Part shown: piece after piece, positions 40,095 through 49,658 of the stretch
How positions within the stretch are numbered: position 1 is the stretch's first letter
Layout: each line of letters opens with the position of its first letter
Origin: an uncultured Maribacter sp.
GTDB taxonomy: Bacteria > Bacteroidota > Bacteroidia > Flavobacteriales > Flavobacteriaceae
Direction: 5' to 3'
NCBI RefSeq assembly: GCF_947495965.1
Contig: NZ_CANMBB010000001.1
Coordinates: 372,001 to 436,000 of the forward strand
Length of the DNA stretch: 64,000 bases
Notes under the pieces: generated by a model
The model's database searches: none
What the model saw: only the letters and a program-made list of their open reading frames with translations
Told to the model about the DNA's origin: nothing
Translations under genes and position numbers: made by a program

Positions 40095-41489
40095 ATGAAT
40101 TTTTTAAAACTAACTATTCTTTTACTTTGCCTTTTAAATATTAGCTATGGCAATGCGCAAGAAAAAAGCAACAAACCAAATATTATAGTAATACTAACAG
40201 ATGACCAAGGCTGGGCCGATGTTGGTTTTAATGGATGTACTGACATACCCACACCAAACTTAGACAAATTAGCAGAAAGTGGGGTAATTTTCTCTAACGG
40301 TTATGTATCTCACCCCTACTGTAGTCCTTCCAGAGCAGGTTTACTCACCGGAAGATACCAAGCAAGATTTGGGCATGATTGTAACATGACGTACGACACA
40401 GATAATGATAACACTGTAGGCACACCACTATCTGAGGTAATGATATCTGAAGCATTAAAAGAAGTAGGATATAGAACTTGTGCAATAGGAAAATGGCATG
40501 TTGGAGACCACCCAGATTTACACCCCACCAATCAAGGCTTTGACTATTGGTTTGGATTTTCTGGTGGCGGCATGAATTATTGGGGAATTCCAGATGGCCC
40601 ATTAAAAACCATCGTTAGAAATGGGAAACCTGTACCGCAAAAAGAATTAAGCTACATAACAGATGATTTTACAGAAGAAGCCATAAAGTACATTAATAAA
40701 AAAGATGACAAACCCTTTTTTATATACCTTGCATATAATGCTCCCCATTCCCCAGATCATGCTACAGAAAAATATTTAGAACAAACAAAACATATAGAAT
40801 ATAGTGACAGGAGTGTGTATGGTGCAATGGTAAATGCTGTGGACAATGGTATTGGGAGAATCGATGCGGCACTTACTGCTAATGGCATAAAAGACAACAC
40901 TATAGTTGTTTTTCTTAGTGACAATGGCGGAAGAAAAGAACATGCAGACAATAGACCTAATAGAGGACATAAAGGAATGTTATTTGAAGGTGGTATTAAA
41001 GTACCTTTTGTTATATCTTGGCCTAAGAAAATAAAAGCAAAGCAAACCTATAATCAAAATGTTATTTCTTTAGATTTATACCCTACCTTTTTAGAAGCCG
41101 CAGGAGTTAATGTAGAAACTAAAAAACAATTAGATGGTAAAAGTTTATTACCTTACTTAAATGGAAACTTATCTACCGTACCTCATAACACTCTCTTTTG
41201 GCGTTCTGTTGGCGGATTTGAGTATGCTGTAAGAAAAGGAGATTATAAACTTTACAAGAGCTCTTATAAAAACAAAACAATGCTTTTTAATTTAAAGAGT
41301 GATGCATATGAACGCAATGATATTGCCAAAAATTATCCAGCTATTATGGCCGAATTAGAACAAGAATATAAAACTTGGGATAGCAAAAACATAGCACCTG
41401 GTTGGTTAGACCCTCACCCTGAAAATGTAATAAAAGAAGAGAAAAAGCTTCAAGATGCTAGAAAAAAATCTACTAGAAAAATAAAATAA
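40095..41489 (+). CDS. S1 sulfatase, secreted (S1_19-like)
   Basis: 464 residues, signal peptide ending GNAQ, metal site TDDQGWADVGFNGC, maturation motif Cys76-S-P-S-R80 followed by AGLLTGRYQARFGHDCN, GKWHVGDHPDLHPTNQGFDYWFGF and LSDNGGR. The CSPSRAGLLTGRYQARFGH stretch and size resemble S1_19 enzymes, which include exo-acting sulfatases on carrageenan and porphyran oligosaccharides. This is the best sequence-based candidate for a red-algal galactan sulfatase in the cluster. The subfamily call is from motif memory and should be treated as tentative. Confidence 0.92.
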   Translation: MNFLKLTILLLCLLNISYGNAQEKSNKPNIIVILTDDQGWADVGFNGCTDIPTPNLDKLAESGVIFSNGYVSHPYCSPSRAGLLTGRYQARFGHDCNMTYDTDNDNTVGTPLSEVMISEALKEVGYRTCAIGKWHVGDHPDLHPTNQGFDYWFGFSGGGMNYWGIPDGPLKTIVRNGKPVPQKELSYITDDFTEEAIKYINKKDDKPFFIYLAYNAPHSPDHATEKYLEQTKHIEYSDRSVYGAMVNAVDNGIGRIDAALTANGIKDNTIVVFLSDNGGRKEHADNRPNRGHKGMLFEGGIKVPFVISWPKKIKAKQTYNQNVISLDLYPTFLEAAGVNVETKKQLDGKSLLPYLNGNLSTVPHNTLFWRSVGGFEYAVRKGDYKLYKSSYKNKTMLFNLKSDAYERNDIAKNYPAIMAELEQEYKTWDSKNIAPGWLDPHPENVIKEEKKLQDARKKSTRKIK

Positions 41490-41518
41490 TTAAATATTAA
41501 AAATCATCTTAAATAATT

Positions 41519-43369
41519 ATGAAAACCATATTTACAAAAAGAATACTTCTTTTTTTTCTGAGTATAGCTACTTTTTTTTCCTGTAAAACGGCAGAGAAAA
41601 CTCCAGAGAAACAACCAAATATTGTTTGGATTGTTTCTGAAGATAATTCTAAACACTATTTAAAGTTATTTGATGACAATGGCATAGAAACTCCTAACAT
41701 TGCATTTTTAACCGATCAAGGAGTTATGTTCACTAGAGCATTTTCTAATGCTCCAGTATGTAGTGTTGCTAGGTCCACAATAATTTCTGGTACTTATGCT
41801 CCAAGAACTGGTGTACAGTTTCATCGAAAAAGCGAGTTAGCACCATTACCAGATGGTTTACATATGTTCCCTGCGTATTTAAAACAAGCTGGATATTACA
41901 CAACTAATAACAGTAAAGAAGATTATAATTTTGTAAAAAGTGATACCGTTTGGGATGATTCCTCTAAAAAGGCTAGTTATAGAAATAGGAATGAAAATCA
42001 ACCATTTTTTCATGTATTTAACATAGGTACTAGTCACGAATCTAGAATTCATTTTACCAAAGAAGAAATGGATGCCGCTTTGGCAAAAGAAAAAAAAGAA
42101 AGTTTCATTCAACCAAATCATCCACAAACAGAATTGTTTCAATACACTAATGTCCATTACCGAAATAAAATTCAGGAAATGGATAAGGAAGTTGGAGCAG
42201 TAATTAAAGAACTAGAAGAAGACGGATTACTAGAAGATACCTTCATTTTCTATTATGGAGACCACGGAGGAGTTTTACCAGGAAGTAAAGGCTATTTATA
42301 TGAAACAGGCCTTCATGTTCCTATGGTAGTTCGTATTCCAGAAAATTTTAAGCATTTAACACATTTAAAAGCTGGCACCAGTACAGAACAATTTGTAAGC
42401 TTTATAGATCTAGCACCAACAGTGTTAAAACTTGCAAATGTTACTATTCCAAAACAAATAGATGGGAAGCCTTTTCTTACCAAAGAAGAAACTAATAACA
42501 ACGTAACCTACGGTTATGCAGACAGGTTTGATGAAAAATATGATTTAGTACGATCTGTACGTAAAGGAAAGTATAAATACATCCGTAATTTTCAGCCTTT
42601 TAATTTTGATGGCCTAATGAATAATTACAGGTATAAACAATTAGCGTATCAAGAATGGCAAGATTTATATAAAGAGGGGAAACTTAATGACATTCAATCC
42701 ACTTTCTTTAAAACAAAAGCTCCAGAAATGCTTTTTGATGTTGAAAATGACCCTTATGAAACTAATAATTTAGCTAACAATCCTGAATATAAAGAAACTT
42801 TAAATGATGTAAGGTCATTATTAAACAACTGGATAACAGGAATGCCAGACCTTTCTTTTTACCCTGAGCATTACTATCTTGAAAACGGTCTAAACAATCC
42901 TGTTAAATGGGGTCTAGAACACAAAGAAGACATTCGTAAATATATTACTACTGCGAATTTAATGTTACAAGACTTTAAATCTTCGGAGGAACAATTAAAA
43001 GCTAAATTACGCTCTAATGACCCTTGGGAACGTTATTGGGCACTAATTGTTTGCAGTACTTATGGCACTAAAGCTAACTCTCTTAAAACAATAATAAAAA
43101 CTATAGCAAAAGAAGACTCCGAAGGGTTAAATAAAGTTAGAGCAGCAGAATTTTTGGCTTTTACTAAAGCAGAAAACCCAGAACAAGTATGTTTAGAAGC
43201 CTTATACACTACTACAGATCCCGTGGAAGCACTATTAATACTTAATTCTATAACCCTTTTAAGTTCTTTAGACATAGGATACCCTATACATATAGACAAT
43301 ACAAAGCTTGATGAAAATGTATTAAATGATTCGCAAGTATCTAGACGAATTGAATATTTAGTGCCTTAA
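41519..43369 (+). CDS. S1 sulfatase lipoprotein with unusual CSVAR site
   Basis: 616 residues, lipobox FFSC (Cys22). The N-terminal metal site is IVSEDNSKHYLKLF, with Ser-Glu-Asp where others have Asp-Asp, as in heparan N-sulfatase-like groups. The maturation motif is Cys81-S-V-A-R85: valine replaces the usual proline or alanine at the third position. The rest of the fold is intact (YYGDHGGVLPGSKG, GLHVPMVVRIP, DVENDPYETNNLA). After about residue 440 there is an alpha-helical tail (RSNDPWERYWALIVCSTYGT) that looks HEAT-like. It is last in the three-sulfatase operon, and its stop abuts the stop of the convergent LacI gene. Confidence 0.9.
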   Translation: MKTIFTKRILLFFLSIATFFSCKTAEKTPEKQPNIVWIVSEDNSKHYLKLFDDNGIETPNIAFLTDQGVMFTRAFSNAPVCSVARSTIISGTYAPRTGVQFHRKSELAPLPDGLHMFPAYLKQAGYYTTNNSKEDYNFVKSDTVWDDSSKKASYRNRNENQPFFHVFNIGTSHESRIHFTKEEMDAALAKEKKESFIQPNHPQTELFQYTNVHYRNKIQEMDKEVGAVIKELEEDGLLEDTFIFYYGDHGGVLPGSKGYLYETGLHVPMVVRIPENFKHLTHLKAGTSTEQFVSFIDLAPTVLKLANVTIPKQIDGKPFLTKEETNNNVTYGYADRFDEKYDLVRSVRKGKYKYIRNFQPFNFDGLMNNYRYKQLAYQEWQDLYKEGKLNDIQSTFFKTKAPEMLFDVENDPYETNNLANNPEYKETLNDVRSLLNNWITGMPDLSFYPEHYYLENGLNNPVKWGLEHKEDIRKYITTANLMLQDFKSSEEQLKAKLRSNDPWERYWALIVCSTYGTKANSLKTIIKTIAKEDSEGLNKVRAAEFLAFTKAENPEQVCLEALYTTTDPVEALLILNSITLLSSLDIGYPIHIDNTKLDENVLNDSQVSRRIEYLVP

Positions 43370-44380
43370 TTAGTTTCTAACAGAAGATTCTCTAATGGTA
43401 AGCTCTCCATTTAAAACAATGGTTTGGGGCTCCATTAGAGAATTATGTATTTGTTTATGTAACAACTCTGCAGCACTTTTACCCATTTCAAAAGTTGGTT
43501 GTTTTACACTACTTAGTCTTGGTGTCATTAAATTTACCATTCTAGTTTCTGTGAATCCCATTAAAGCAATATCTTGTGGCACTTTAATAGCATTACTTTT
43601 TAATATAGAAATAACTCCCATAGCAACCCTATCGTTAAAACAAAAAATAGCATCTGGCAAATCGTGATTATATATTAAATCTTCCATTATTTGCATACCA
43701 TCCTCTGCAAGCAAACCAGTTTCTAGTATCTTATACCTCTCTTTCGGAATTTTGTGTTTGCTCATTGCCCTTTTAAAGCCATCTATTCTATCTACAGAAA
43801 CGTTTAAATTTTTAGATCCCGCCAAATAATATATTTTAGAATACCCTTGCCTTATTAAATGTTCTGTTGCAAAAAAAGCCCATTTTTTATTATTAAAAAG
43901 AACTTTAGATGCTTGTAAATTCTCTTTTACTCTACTCATAAATATTATAGGACAACCATTATTTAATTCTTTTAAATAATACTCCATATTAGTACTTTCC
44001 ATGGTAGGGGCTATAATTAACCCATCTACCATACTATGTATTAAGGTTTTTACATTTTTTAATTCTATTTCTGGGTTTTCATCAGATTGAGTAATTAATA
44101 CTTGATACCCATGCCCCATAAAAACTTCTTGAATGCCTATAATAATTTCGGAGTAATATTCATTTATAAACTCGGGAACAACAACTCCAATATTAAAAGT
44201 TTTATTCTGGCTTAGCTTCTTTGCAATAGGATTAGGAAAATAGCCCATTTCCTCTGCCGTTTTTAGTATAAGTTCTTTTGTTTCCTTTTTAATATCATAC
44301 TTATCATTAAAAGCTCTTGATACAGATGAGATAGAAACATTTAATCTTTTTGCTACATCTTTTATAGTAACGTGCTTCAT
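43370..44380 (-). CDS. LacI-family regulator of the SusCD and symporter operons
   Basis: 336 residues from the ATG complement at 44378-44380 (MKHVTIKDVAKRLNVSISSVSRAFND). The frame stays open 270 nt further upstream, but that part would not align with the family and would start inside the operator region. Hinge (PIAKKLSQNKT) and effector domain (NIGVVVPEFINEYYSEIIIGIQEVF) are typical. It is divergent from susC. Two operator-like sites lie in the shared gap and two matching ones precede the symporter gene at 53.2 kb. It therefore probably controls both operons. It is distinct from the LacI at 930-1958, whose operator has another sequence. Confidence 0.92.
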   Translation of the reverse strand: MKHVTIKDVAKRLNVSISSVSRAFNDKYDIKKETKELILKTAEEMGYFPNPIAKKLSQNKTFNIGVVVPEFINEYYSEIIIGIQEVFMGHGYQVLITQSDENPEIELKNVKTLIHSMVDGLIIAPTMESTNMEYYLKELNNGCPIIFMSRVKENLQASKVLFNNKKWAFFATEHLIRQGYSKIYYLAGSKNLNVSVDRIDGFKRAMSKHKIPKERYKILETGLLAEDGMQIMEDLIYNHDLPDAIFCFNDRVAMGVISILKSNAIKVPQDIALMGFTETRMVNLMTPRLSSVKQPTFEMGKSAAELLHKQIHNSLMEPQTIVLNGELTIRESSVRN

Positions 44381-44569
44381 AATTAAAGTATTAAGTTTTA
44401 AAATAAATTTTCGGAAATAAATATACGCCCTTTTGCAAACAATCTTCTTTAATAATAAAAAAGCGCTTAAGATTATATGATAATTAATAAAATAGCATAT
44501 AAAATTATAATAATACACAATATAACATTCATTAATAAGAATACACCAATTATTGAAAATACTTTGTTT

Positions 44570-44615
44570 CCGAAAACGTTTCCGAATAATTAAACCGTTT
44601 CCGAAAACGGTTCCG
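44570..44615. promoter_or_regulatory. Operator doublet in the LacI-susC gap
   Basis: CCGAAAACGTTTCCG (44570-44584) and CCGAAAACGGTTCCG (44601-44615) are near-identical LacI-type sites in the same orientation, with central CG steps exactly 31 bp apart (three helical turns). The second overlaps a perfect 20-bp palindrome, AACCGTTTCCGAAAACGGTT (44593-44612). They lie about 90-130 nt before the susC start in the 323-nt gap 44381-44703, which otherwise holds only AT-rich sequence and no exact TAnnTTTG. Binding by the adjacent LacI is inferred. Confidence 0.7.
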
Positions 44616-44703
44616 TAAAAATAAACACCACCCCTACACTTTTCTAACACTAAATTAACCCTCGAATTAACTTAAAATTAACTTATTAATTAACAGACAA
44701 ATT

Positions 44704-47700
44704 ATGAAAAGAAAACATGTCTATTTAATTTTCTTCTTTTGCTGTAGCGCTATGCTATGGTCTCAAGAGAAAATAGTAAATGGGTCTATTACAGATTCAG
44801 ATGGAGTTCCTTTACCTGGAGCCAGTGTTGTAGAAGTAGGAACAACAAATGGCACACAATCCGATTTTGATGGAAATTACCAAATCACAGTAAACGAAGG
44901 TGCTGCAGTATCTTTTTCTTACGTAGGAATGGTAACACAAACAATCACTATTTCTGACCAAAACAAAATCAACATAATTTTACAAGAAGATGCCGCACAA
45001 TTAGATGAAGTGGTAGTAGTTGGTTATGGTGCTCAAAAGAAAATAAATCTAACTGGATCCGTAGAGGTTGTAAAAGCAGAAGAGATAACCAGACAACCGG
45101 TTGCACAAGCTTCACAAGCTCTTGCCGGTTTAGTACCTGGATTAACTGCCACACAATCTAGTGGACAACCTGGTTCGGATGATGCTACGCTAAGAATAAG
45201 AGGTGTAGGAACTTTAGGAAATGGGAGAAAAAACAACCCTTTAGTTTTAGTAGATGGTATTCCAGATGATATTAATGGTGTAGATCCTAATGATATTCAA
45301 TCCGTATCTGTACTAAAAGATGCAGCAGCAGCAGCTATTTACGGATCAAGAGGTGCCAATGGTGTAATATTAATAACAACAAAAAGAGGAAATGAAGGAG
45401 GTGTAAAAACAACTTACAATACTTATGTTGGCGTACAAACTCCTGCTCAAAATCTTGACTTTGTGGATGCCCTTGGGTACATGGAAGCATTTAATGACGC
45501 TATACCAAATTCTTTTTCTGAAGAAACTTTAGAACAGTATAGGAGTGGTGTTGGTGTTGGAACAGAAGCTTTACCAGATACCGATTGGGTAGATTTACTT
45601 TTTTCGCAGAATGGATTACAACATTATCATAATATAGGAGTAAGAGGAGGCTCTGAAAAAGCAAAAATTGGAGGTTCTATCTCATACCTAAGTCAAGAAG
45701 GTAACATACCTAATTATAAGTTTGAGAGGTATTCAGGAAGATTTAATACGGATCTTAAAATTAGTAATAAATTAGATTTATCTTTTGATTTAAACTTTAG
45801 AAGAGAAGTTAGGAACCAACCAAGAGAATTATTACAAACAACTAGACAAGCATATAGGCTTCAACCTTTATTTAATGCCATTAATGACGATGGTAGTTGG
45901 GGATCTGGTTTTAATGGGAGTAATGCTATAGCTTTGGTAAACACCTCTTCGTTAGATGAAAGAATAAAAAACTACTTTAGAAGTGTTATAAAGGCTACAT
46001 ATAGGCCTATAGATGAATTAGCGTTTACTGCTTCCTATGCACCGCAATATACAGACACGGATAGAGATGCTTTTATTGCTGGTTGGGTCTACAAAGAAAA
46101 TTCAAATGCAGAACCTAATAACGAACGTGTTTCTAATAATAGTTTAAATAAATCTACATCCGAAGTTTTTGTAGATAACTTTAACTTTTTAGTTAATTAT
46201 AATAAAGACTATGGAAAACATAGCCTTTCTGCATTAGCTGGTTATGAATTCATAAAAACTAAATCTGAAAATTGGAATGCATTTAGAAGAACCTTTGTTG
46301 TTCCAGAATTTAGAACTTTAAATAACGGAGATGCAGAAACATCTACTAATGGTGGTAGTGCTACTCTCTTTGGATTAGAATCCGTTTTTGGAAGATTAAA
46401 CTATTCCTATGACAGTAAATATTTACTGGAAGCCAATGTAAGAAGAGATGCCTCTTCAAGATTTGGGCCGGACACTAGATCACAAACGTTTCCTTCATTT
46501 TCTGCTGGTTGGGTGGTTTCCAACGAAGATTTTTTCCCAGAAAGTAATTTCATAACATTTTTAAAACTTAGATCTTCATGGGGACAACTAGGGAATCAAG
46601 AAATTTATACCACAGATAATAATGGAAATCCTGTAGCACAGAATTTTATATATGCATCGCAATTTGGACTTGGTAATGCGAATACAGTCTTAGGAGGTTC
46701 TTCTCAAGTAGGTGGGGCTCAAACCCAATTAGCCAACCCACGTTTAATATGGGAAACAGGAGAAAACTTTAACGTAGCAGCAGACATTAACTTTTTTAAC
46801 GACAAGTTAAAGTTAACCGGGGAATATTATGTTAGAAGTACAAAAGATATAATACTACAAATAGGTACACTACAACCTAGTCAAGGTTTTGATGTTCCTT
46901 TTAGAAATGCAGGATCTGTTGAAAACAAAGGGATTGATATTTCCTTAGATTGGAGAGATAACATTGGAGATTTTAATTATGGTATAACTGCAAATATTTC
47001 TAAATTTAATAATGAAATTACAGATTTAGCAGACGGACTTCAAGAGTTACCTCCTGGGCAAACCATAAATAGACTAGGAGAACAAATAGGCTCTATATAT
47101 GGCTTAAAAACAGACGGTTTATATCAAGAAAGTGATTTTACAAATGGTGTCTTAAACTCTAATTTACCAACCCCAACCTTTGGCGCAGTTGCACCTGGTG
47201 ATATTAAGTATGTAGATTTTAAAGAAGATGGTGTCATAAATAATGATGACAGAACTATAATTGGTAGTACCATAGCAAACACCAATTGGGGTATTGATCT
47301 TTTTACTTCTTATAAGAATTTTGATTTATCTATTTCTTTTATAGGTGAAAGTGGTAGAGATGTAGTTTTACAAGAAGATGCTGGATGGTCCTTCTACAAT
47401 GCAGGAAAAATACAAAAGTGGCAAACAGATTATTGGACTCCACAAAATACAAATGCAGCCTATCCACGTGCTTTTGTAGCAAGTAGTTCTCCAAACTGGA
47501 GAGTTAATGAAACTTGGATGTTTGACGCTTCTTATGCTAGGTTAAGAAACTTATCCTTAGGATATAAGTTTCCTTCGGAACTATTAGATAAATTAAACTT
47601 AAACAATTTAAGACTTTATGTATCTGGTCAAAACTTGTTAACCTTTGATAATATGCCAGATGGTATAGATGCTACAGTTCCTAATTTTACAACAGGTAAT

Positions 47701-47751
47701 TTCTACCCTGTATTAAAAGTTTATACACTAGGATTAAGTGTAGGGTTTTAA
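44704..47751 (+). CDS. SusC-like TonB-dependent outer-membrane transporter
   Basis: 1015 residues. Signal peptide (1-20), CarboxypepD_reg-like domain (about 24-100, VNGSITDSDGVPLPGASVV), TonB-box region DEVVVVGYG, plug domain (about 115-230, with LRIRGVGTLGNGRKNNPLVLVDG and ANGVILITTKRG), then the barrel with a C-terminal strand ending LKVYTLGLSVGF. It imports oligosaccharides across the outer membrane with its SusD partner, which follows after 11 nt. The protein is within normal SusC length. This is the only SusC/D pair in the window, so it probably serves the whole locus. Confidence 0.96.
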   Translation: MKRKHVYLIFFFCCSAMLWSQEKIVNGSITDSDGVPLPGASVVEVGTTNGTQSDFDGNYQITVNEGAAVSFSYVGMVTQTITISDQNKINIILQEDAAQLDEVVVVGYGAQKKINLTGSVEVVKAEEITRQPVAQASQALAGLVPGLTATQSSGQPGSDDATLRIRGVGTLGNGRKNNPLVLVDGIPDDINGVDPNDIQSVSVLKDAAAAAIYGSRGANGVILITTKRGNEGGVKTTYNTYVGVQTPAQNLDFVDALGYMEAFNDAIPNSFSEETLEQYRSGVGVGTEALPDTDWVDLLFSQNGLQHYHNIGVRGGSEKAKIGGSISYLSQEGNIPNYKFERYSGRFNTDLKISNKLDLSFDLNFRREVRNQPRELLQTTRQAYRLQPLFNAINDDGSWGSGFNGSNAIALVNTSSLDERIKNYFRSVIKATYRPIDELAFTASYAPQYTDTDRDAFIAGWVYKENSNAEPNNERVSNNSLNKSTSEVFVDNFNFLVNYNKDYGKHSLSALAGYEFIKTKSENWNAFRRTFVVPEFRTLNNGDAETSTNGGSATLFGLESVFGRLNYSYDSKYLLEANVRRDASSRFGPDTRSQTFPSFSAGWVVSNEDFFPESNFITFLKLRSSWGQLGNQEIYTTDNNGNPVAQNFIYASQFGLGNANTVLGGSSQVGGAQTQLANPRLIWETGENFNVAADINFFNDKLKLTGEYYVRSTKDIILQIGTLQPSQGFDVPFRNAGSVENKGIDISLDWRDNIGDFNYGITANISKFNNEITDLADGLQELPPGQTINRLGEQIGSIYGLKTDGLYQESDFTNGVLNSNLPTPTFGAVAPGDIKYVDFKEDGVINNDDRTIIGSTIANTNWGIDLFTSYKNFDLSISFIGESGRDVVLQEDAGWSFYNAGKIQKWQTDYWTPQNTNAAYPRAFVASSSPNWRVNETWMFDASYARLRNLSLGYKFPSELLDKLNLNNLRLYVSGQNLLTFDNMPDGIDATVPNFTTGNFYPVLKVYTLGLSVGF

Positions 47752-47762
47752 TAATTTAAAAA

Positions 47763-49571
47763 ATGAAAAAGATGAAAAATATAAAATATTTAGTAACATT
47801 TTGTCTTCTAATTACAGCCTTAAGTAGCTGTGAAGATGAGGTATTAAATTTAACAGATCCCGGAACCCCTAATAGTGCTTCTTTTTTCTCCACAGAAGCA
47901 GAATTAGAAGTTGCTTTAGTGGGTATATATGAACAATTAAACTATGTTAACGCAACACCCTTTCCTCAGATATTAGACCATACCACAGATTTTGGTTTTA
48001 GTAGAGGTAATGTTGCTGGAACAGCAACAGTTACTACAGGAGGTTTAACCTCTACTGATGGATTAGTTAACGGGTTTTGGAATGAATTTTATCGTGGTAT
48101 ACAACGAGCAAATTCGTTACTAGCAAATATGGAAAGAGCAAAAGATATTGCAACCCCTGCTAGATTTGAAGAAATAAAAGCAGAAACGCTTTTTCTAAGA
48201 TCATTATTTTACAGCTATTTAATAGAACTTTATGGAGATATTCCTTTTCACGATGAAAGTACAGTAGACTCTCAAGATGCTCTACCAAGAACATCAAAGT
48301 CTGAAATTGTCTCAAATATTATTGCTGATCTAGAAGAGGCTGCTAGTATATTGCCATTAAATCCATCAGAAACAGGAAGAACCTCGGCAAATACTGCAAA
48401 CGCTTTAATAGCTAGAATAGCTTTGTATAATGGAGATTACACCTTAGCTGCTGAAAAAGCACAGCTTGTAATGGATAGTGGCATACAACTAGATAGCGAT
48501 TATGAATCTTTATTTTCCGCAAACGGAATAAACTCTCCAGAAACTCTTTTAAGCTTACAATATGTAACGGGAGTTAAAACACACGGTTTATCTGTAAGAC
48601 AAGGTAGTAGATTTGGAGGTTGGTGTCAATTGGTACCATCGCAACAAACAGTAGACAGCTATGAAACTATTAACGGTCTTCCAATAGATGAAGACCCAGA
48701 TTTTGATCCTGCTAACCCTTTTGAAAATAGAGATCCAAGATTAAAAGCTTCCATTGCTGTTCCTGGAGAAGAGTGGTCCGGTCATATTATTGAAACACAT
48801 AGTGATAGTTTAGCTACTTGGAAAATAGAAAATGGTGCTAAATCCGAAAGAGTTTATAACCCTAATTCTACAAACCCTGCAGGAGTGAGTATTGTAGATC
48901 CAATTAGCGGAAATACCTTCTCTTCTGGTGGAGCCAACCGTTTTGTTTCTTTTACGGGTTATTTCTGGAAAAAATTCTCTGATGAGCCTACATTAAAACA
49001 AGAAACTGGTCTTTGGGCCGGAGCGGCAGAACACCCGGTTATATTAATGCGTTATGCAGAAGTTTTACTAACTTACGCAGAAGCAAAAATTGAAGCTGGT
49101 GACATAGACAGCTCTGTTCTTGATGCTATAAACGCAGTAAGAGAAAGAGCTTATAATGGCTCCGGAATTCCTTATCCAGCTATAACAACGACGGATCAAA
49201 CAGAACTAAGAAGAATTATTCGTAGAGAGCGTAAAGTTGAATTGGCAGATGAAGGATTACGTTTATTTGATATTAGACGATGGGGAATAGCAGAAAAACT
49301 AATGAATACTGTTTTATTTGGAAGCCCTGCTAACGGATTTAGTAAAATTGGTGGCGATTTAGGATTTATACCAAATATTGATGAGGATGGTTTTGTAACA
49401 TACCCAGGAGCTCCTTCGCAACCTAGAATTGAAAAAGGTAACCTAGATTACAGAGAATTAGAGGCTCGAATTTTTGACCCAGCGAAAGATTATTTATGGC
49501 CTATACCAGATGCTGAGATACAAGCTGCTGCAAGTAGCGGTGTTACCTTAGAACAAAACCCTGGATACTAG
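47763..49571 (+). CDS. SusD-like surface glycan-binding lipoprotein
   Basis: 602 residues, lipobox LSSC (Cys23) followed by EDE, a surface-export-like signal. SusD/RagB features include TPNSASFFSTEAELEVALVGIYEQLN, a helical core with EIKAETLFLRSLFYSYLIELYGDIPFHD, the C-terminal RYAEVLLTYAEAKIEAGD, and RERKVELADEGLRLFDIRRWG near the end. SusD captures glycan and caps the SusC channel. A hairpin at 49617-49646 follows the gene and would lower expression of what lies downstream. Confidence 0.95.
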   Translation: MKKMKNIKYLVTFCLLITALSSCEDEVLNLTDPGTPNSASFFSTEAELEVALVGIYEQLNYVNATPFPQILDHTTDFGFSRGNVAGTATVTTGGLTSTDGLVNGFWNEFYRGIQRANSLLANMERAKDIATPARFEEIKAETLFLRSLFYSYLIELYGDIPFHDESTVDSQDALPRTSKSEIVSNIIADLEEAASILPLNPSETGRTSANTANALIARIALYNGDYTLAAEKAQLVMDSGIQLDSDYESLFSANGINSPETLLSLQYVTGVKTHGLSVRQGSRFGGWCQLVPSQQTVDSYETINGLPIDEDPDFDPANPFENRDPRLKASIAVPGEEWSGHIIETHSDSLATWKIENGAKSERVYNPNSTNPAGVSIVDPISGNTFSSGGANRFVSFTGYFWKKFSDEPTLKQETGLWAGAAEHPVILMRYAEVLLTYAEAKIEAGDIDSSVLDAINAVRERAYNGSGIPYPAITTTDQTELRRIIRRERKVELADEGLRLFDIRRWGIAEKLMNTVLFGSPANGFSKIGGDLGFIPNIDEDGFVTYPGAPSQPRIEKGNLDYRELEARIFDPAKDYLWPIPDAEIQAAASSGVTLEQNPGY

Positions 49572-49616
49572 ATAATAAGTTTTAATTATACATAGTTGAG
49601 TTAGTTTTTTAGTACA

Positions 49617-49646
49617 GCAGGGGACAAAAGTTTGTTCCCTGCTTTT
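49617..49646 (+). terminator. Hairpin with T-run after susD
   Basis: GCAGGGGACAAA pairs with TTTGTTCCCTGC with one mismatch, followed by TTTT. It lies between susD and the FG-GAP gene and could act as a partial terminator, keeping SusC/D more abundant than the next product. It also overlaps any start before 49659 for that gene. Confidence 0.7.
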
Positions 49647-49658
49647 AAAGTTAATAGA

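Noticed and set aside
44381-44650. Upstream extension of the second LacI frame to 426 codons
   Set aside because: The extra residues do not match the LacI family, would begin beyond the operator doublet, and MKHVTIKDVAK at 44380 is a standard LacI start.
49632-49658. Earlier start for the FG-GAP lipoprotein
   Set aside because: It lies inside the hairpin after susD and would put a charged segment ahead of the lipoprotein signal; the ATG at 49659 gives a normal signal.
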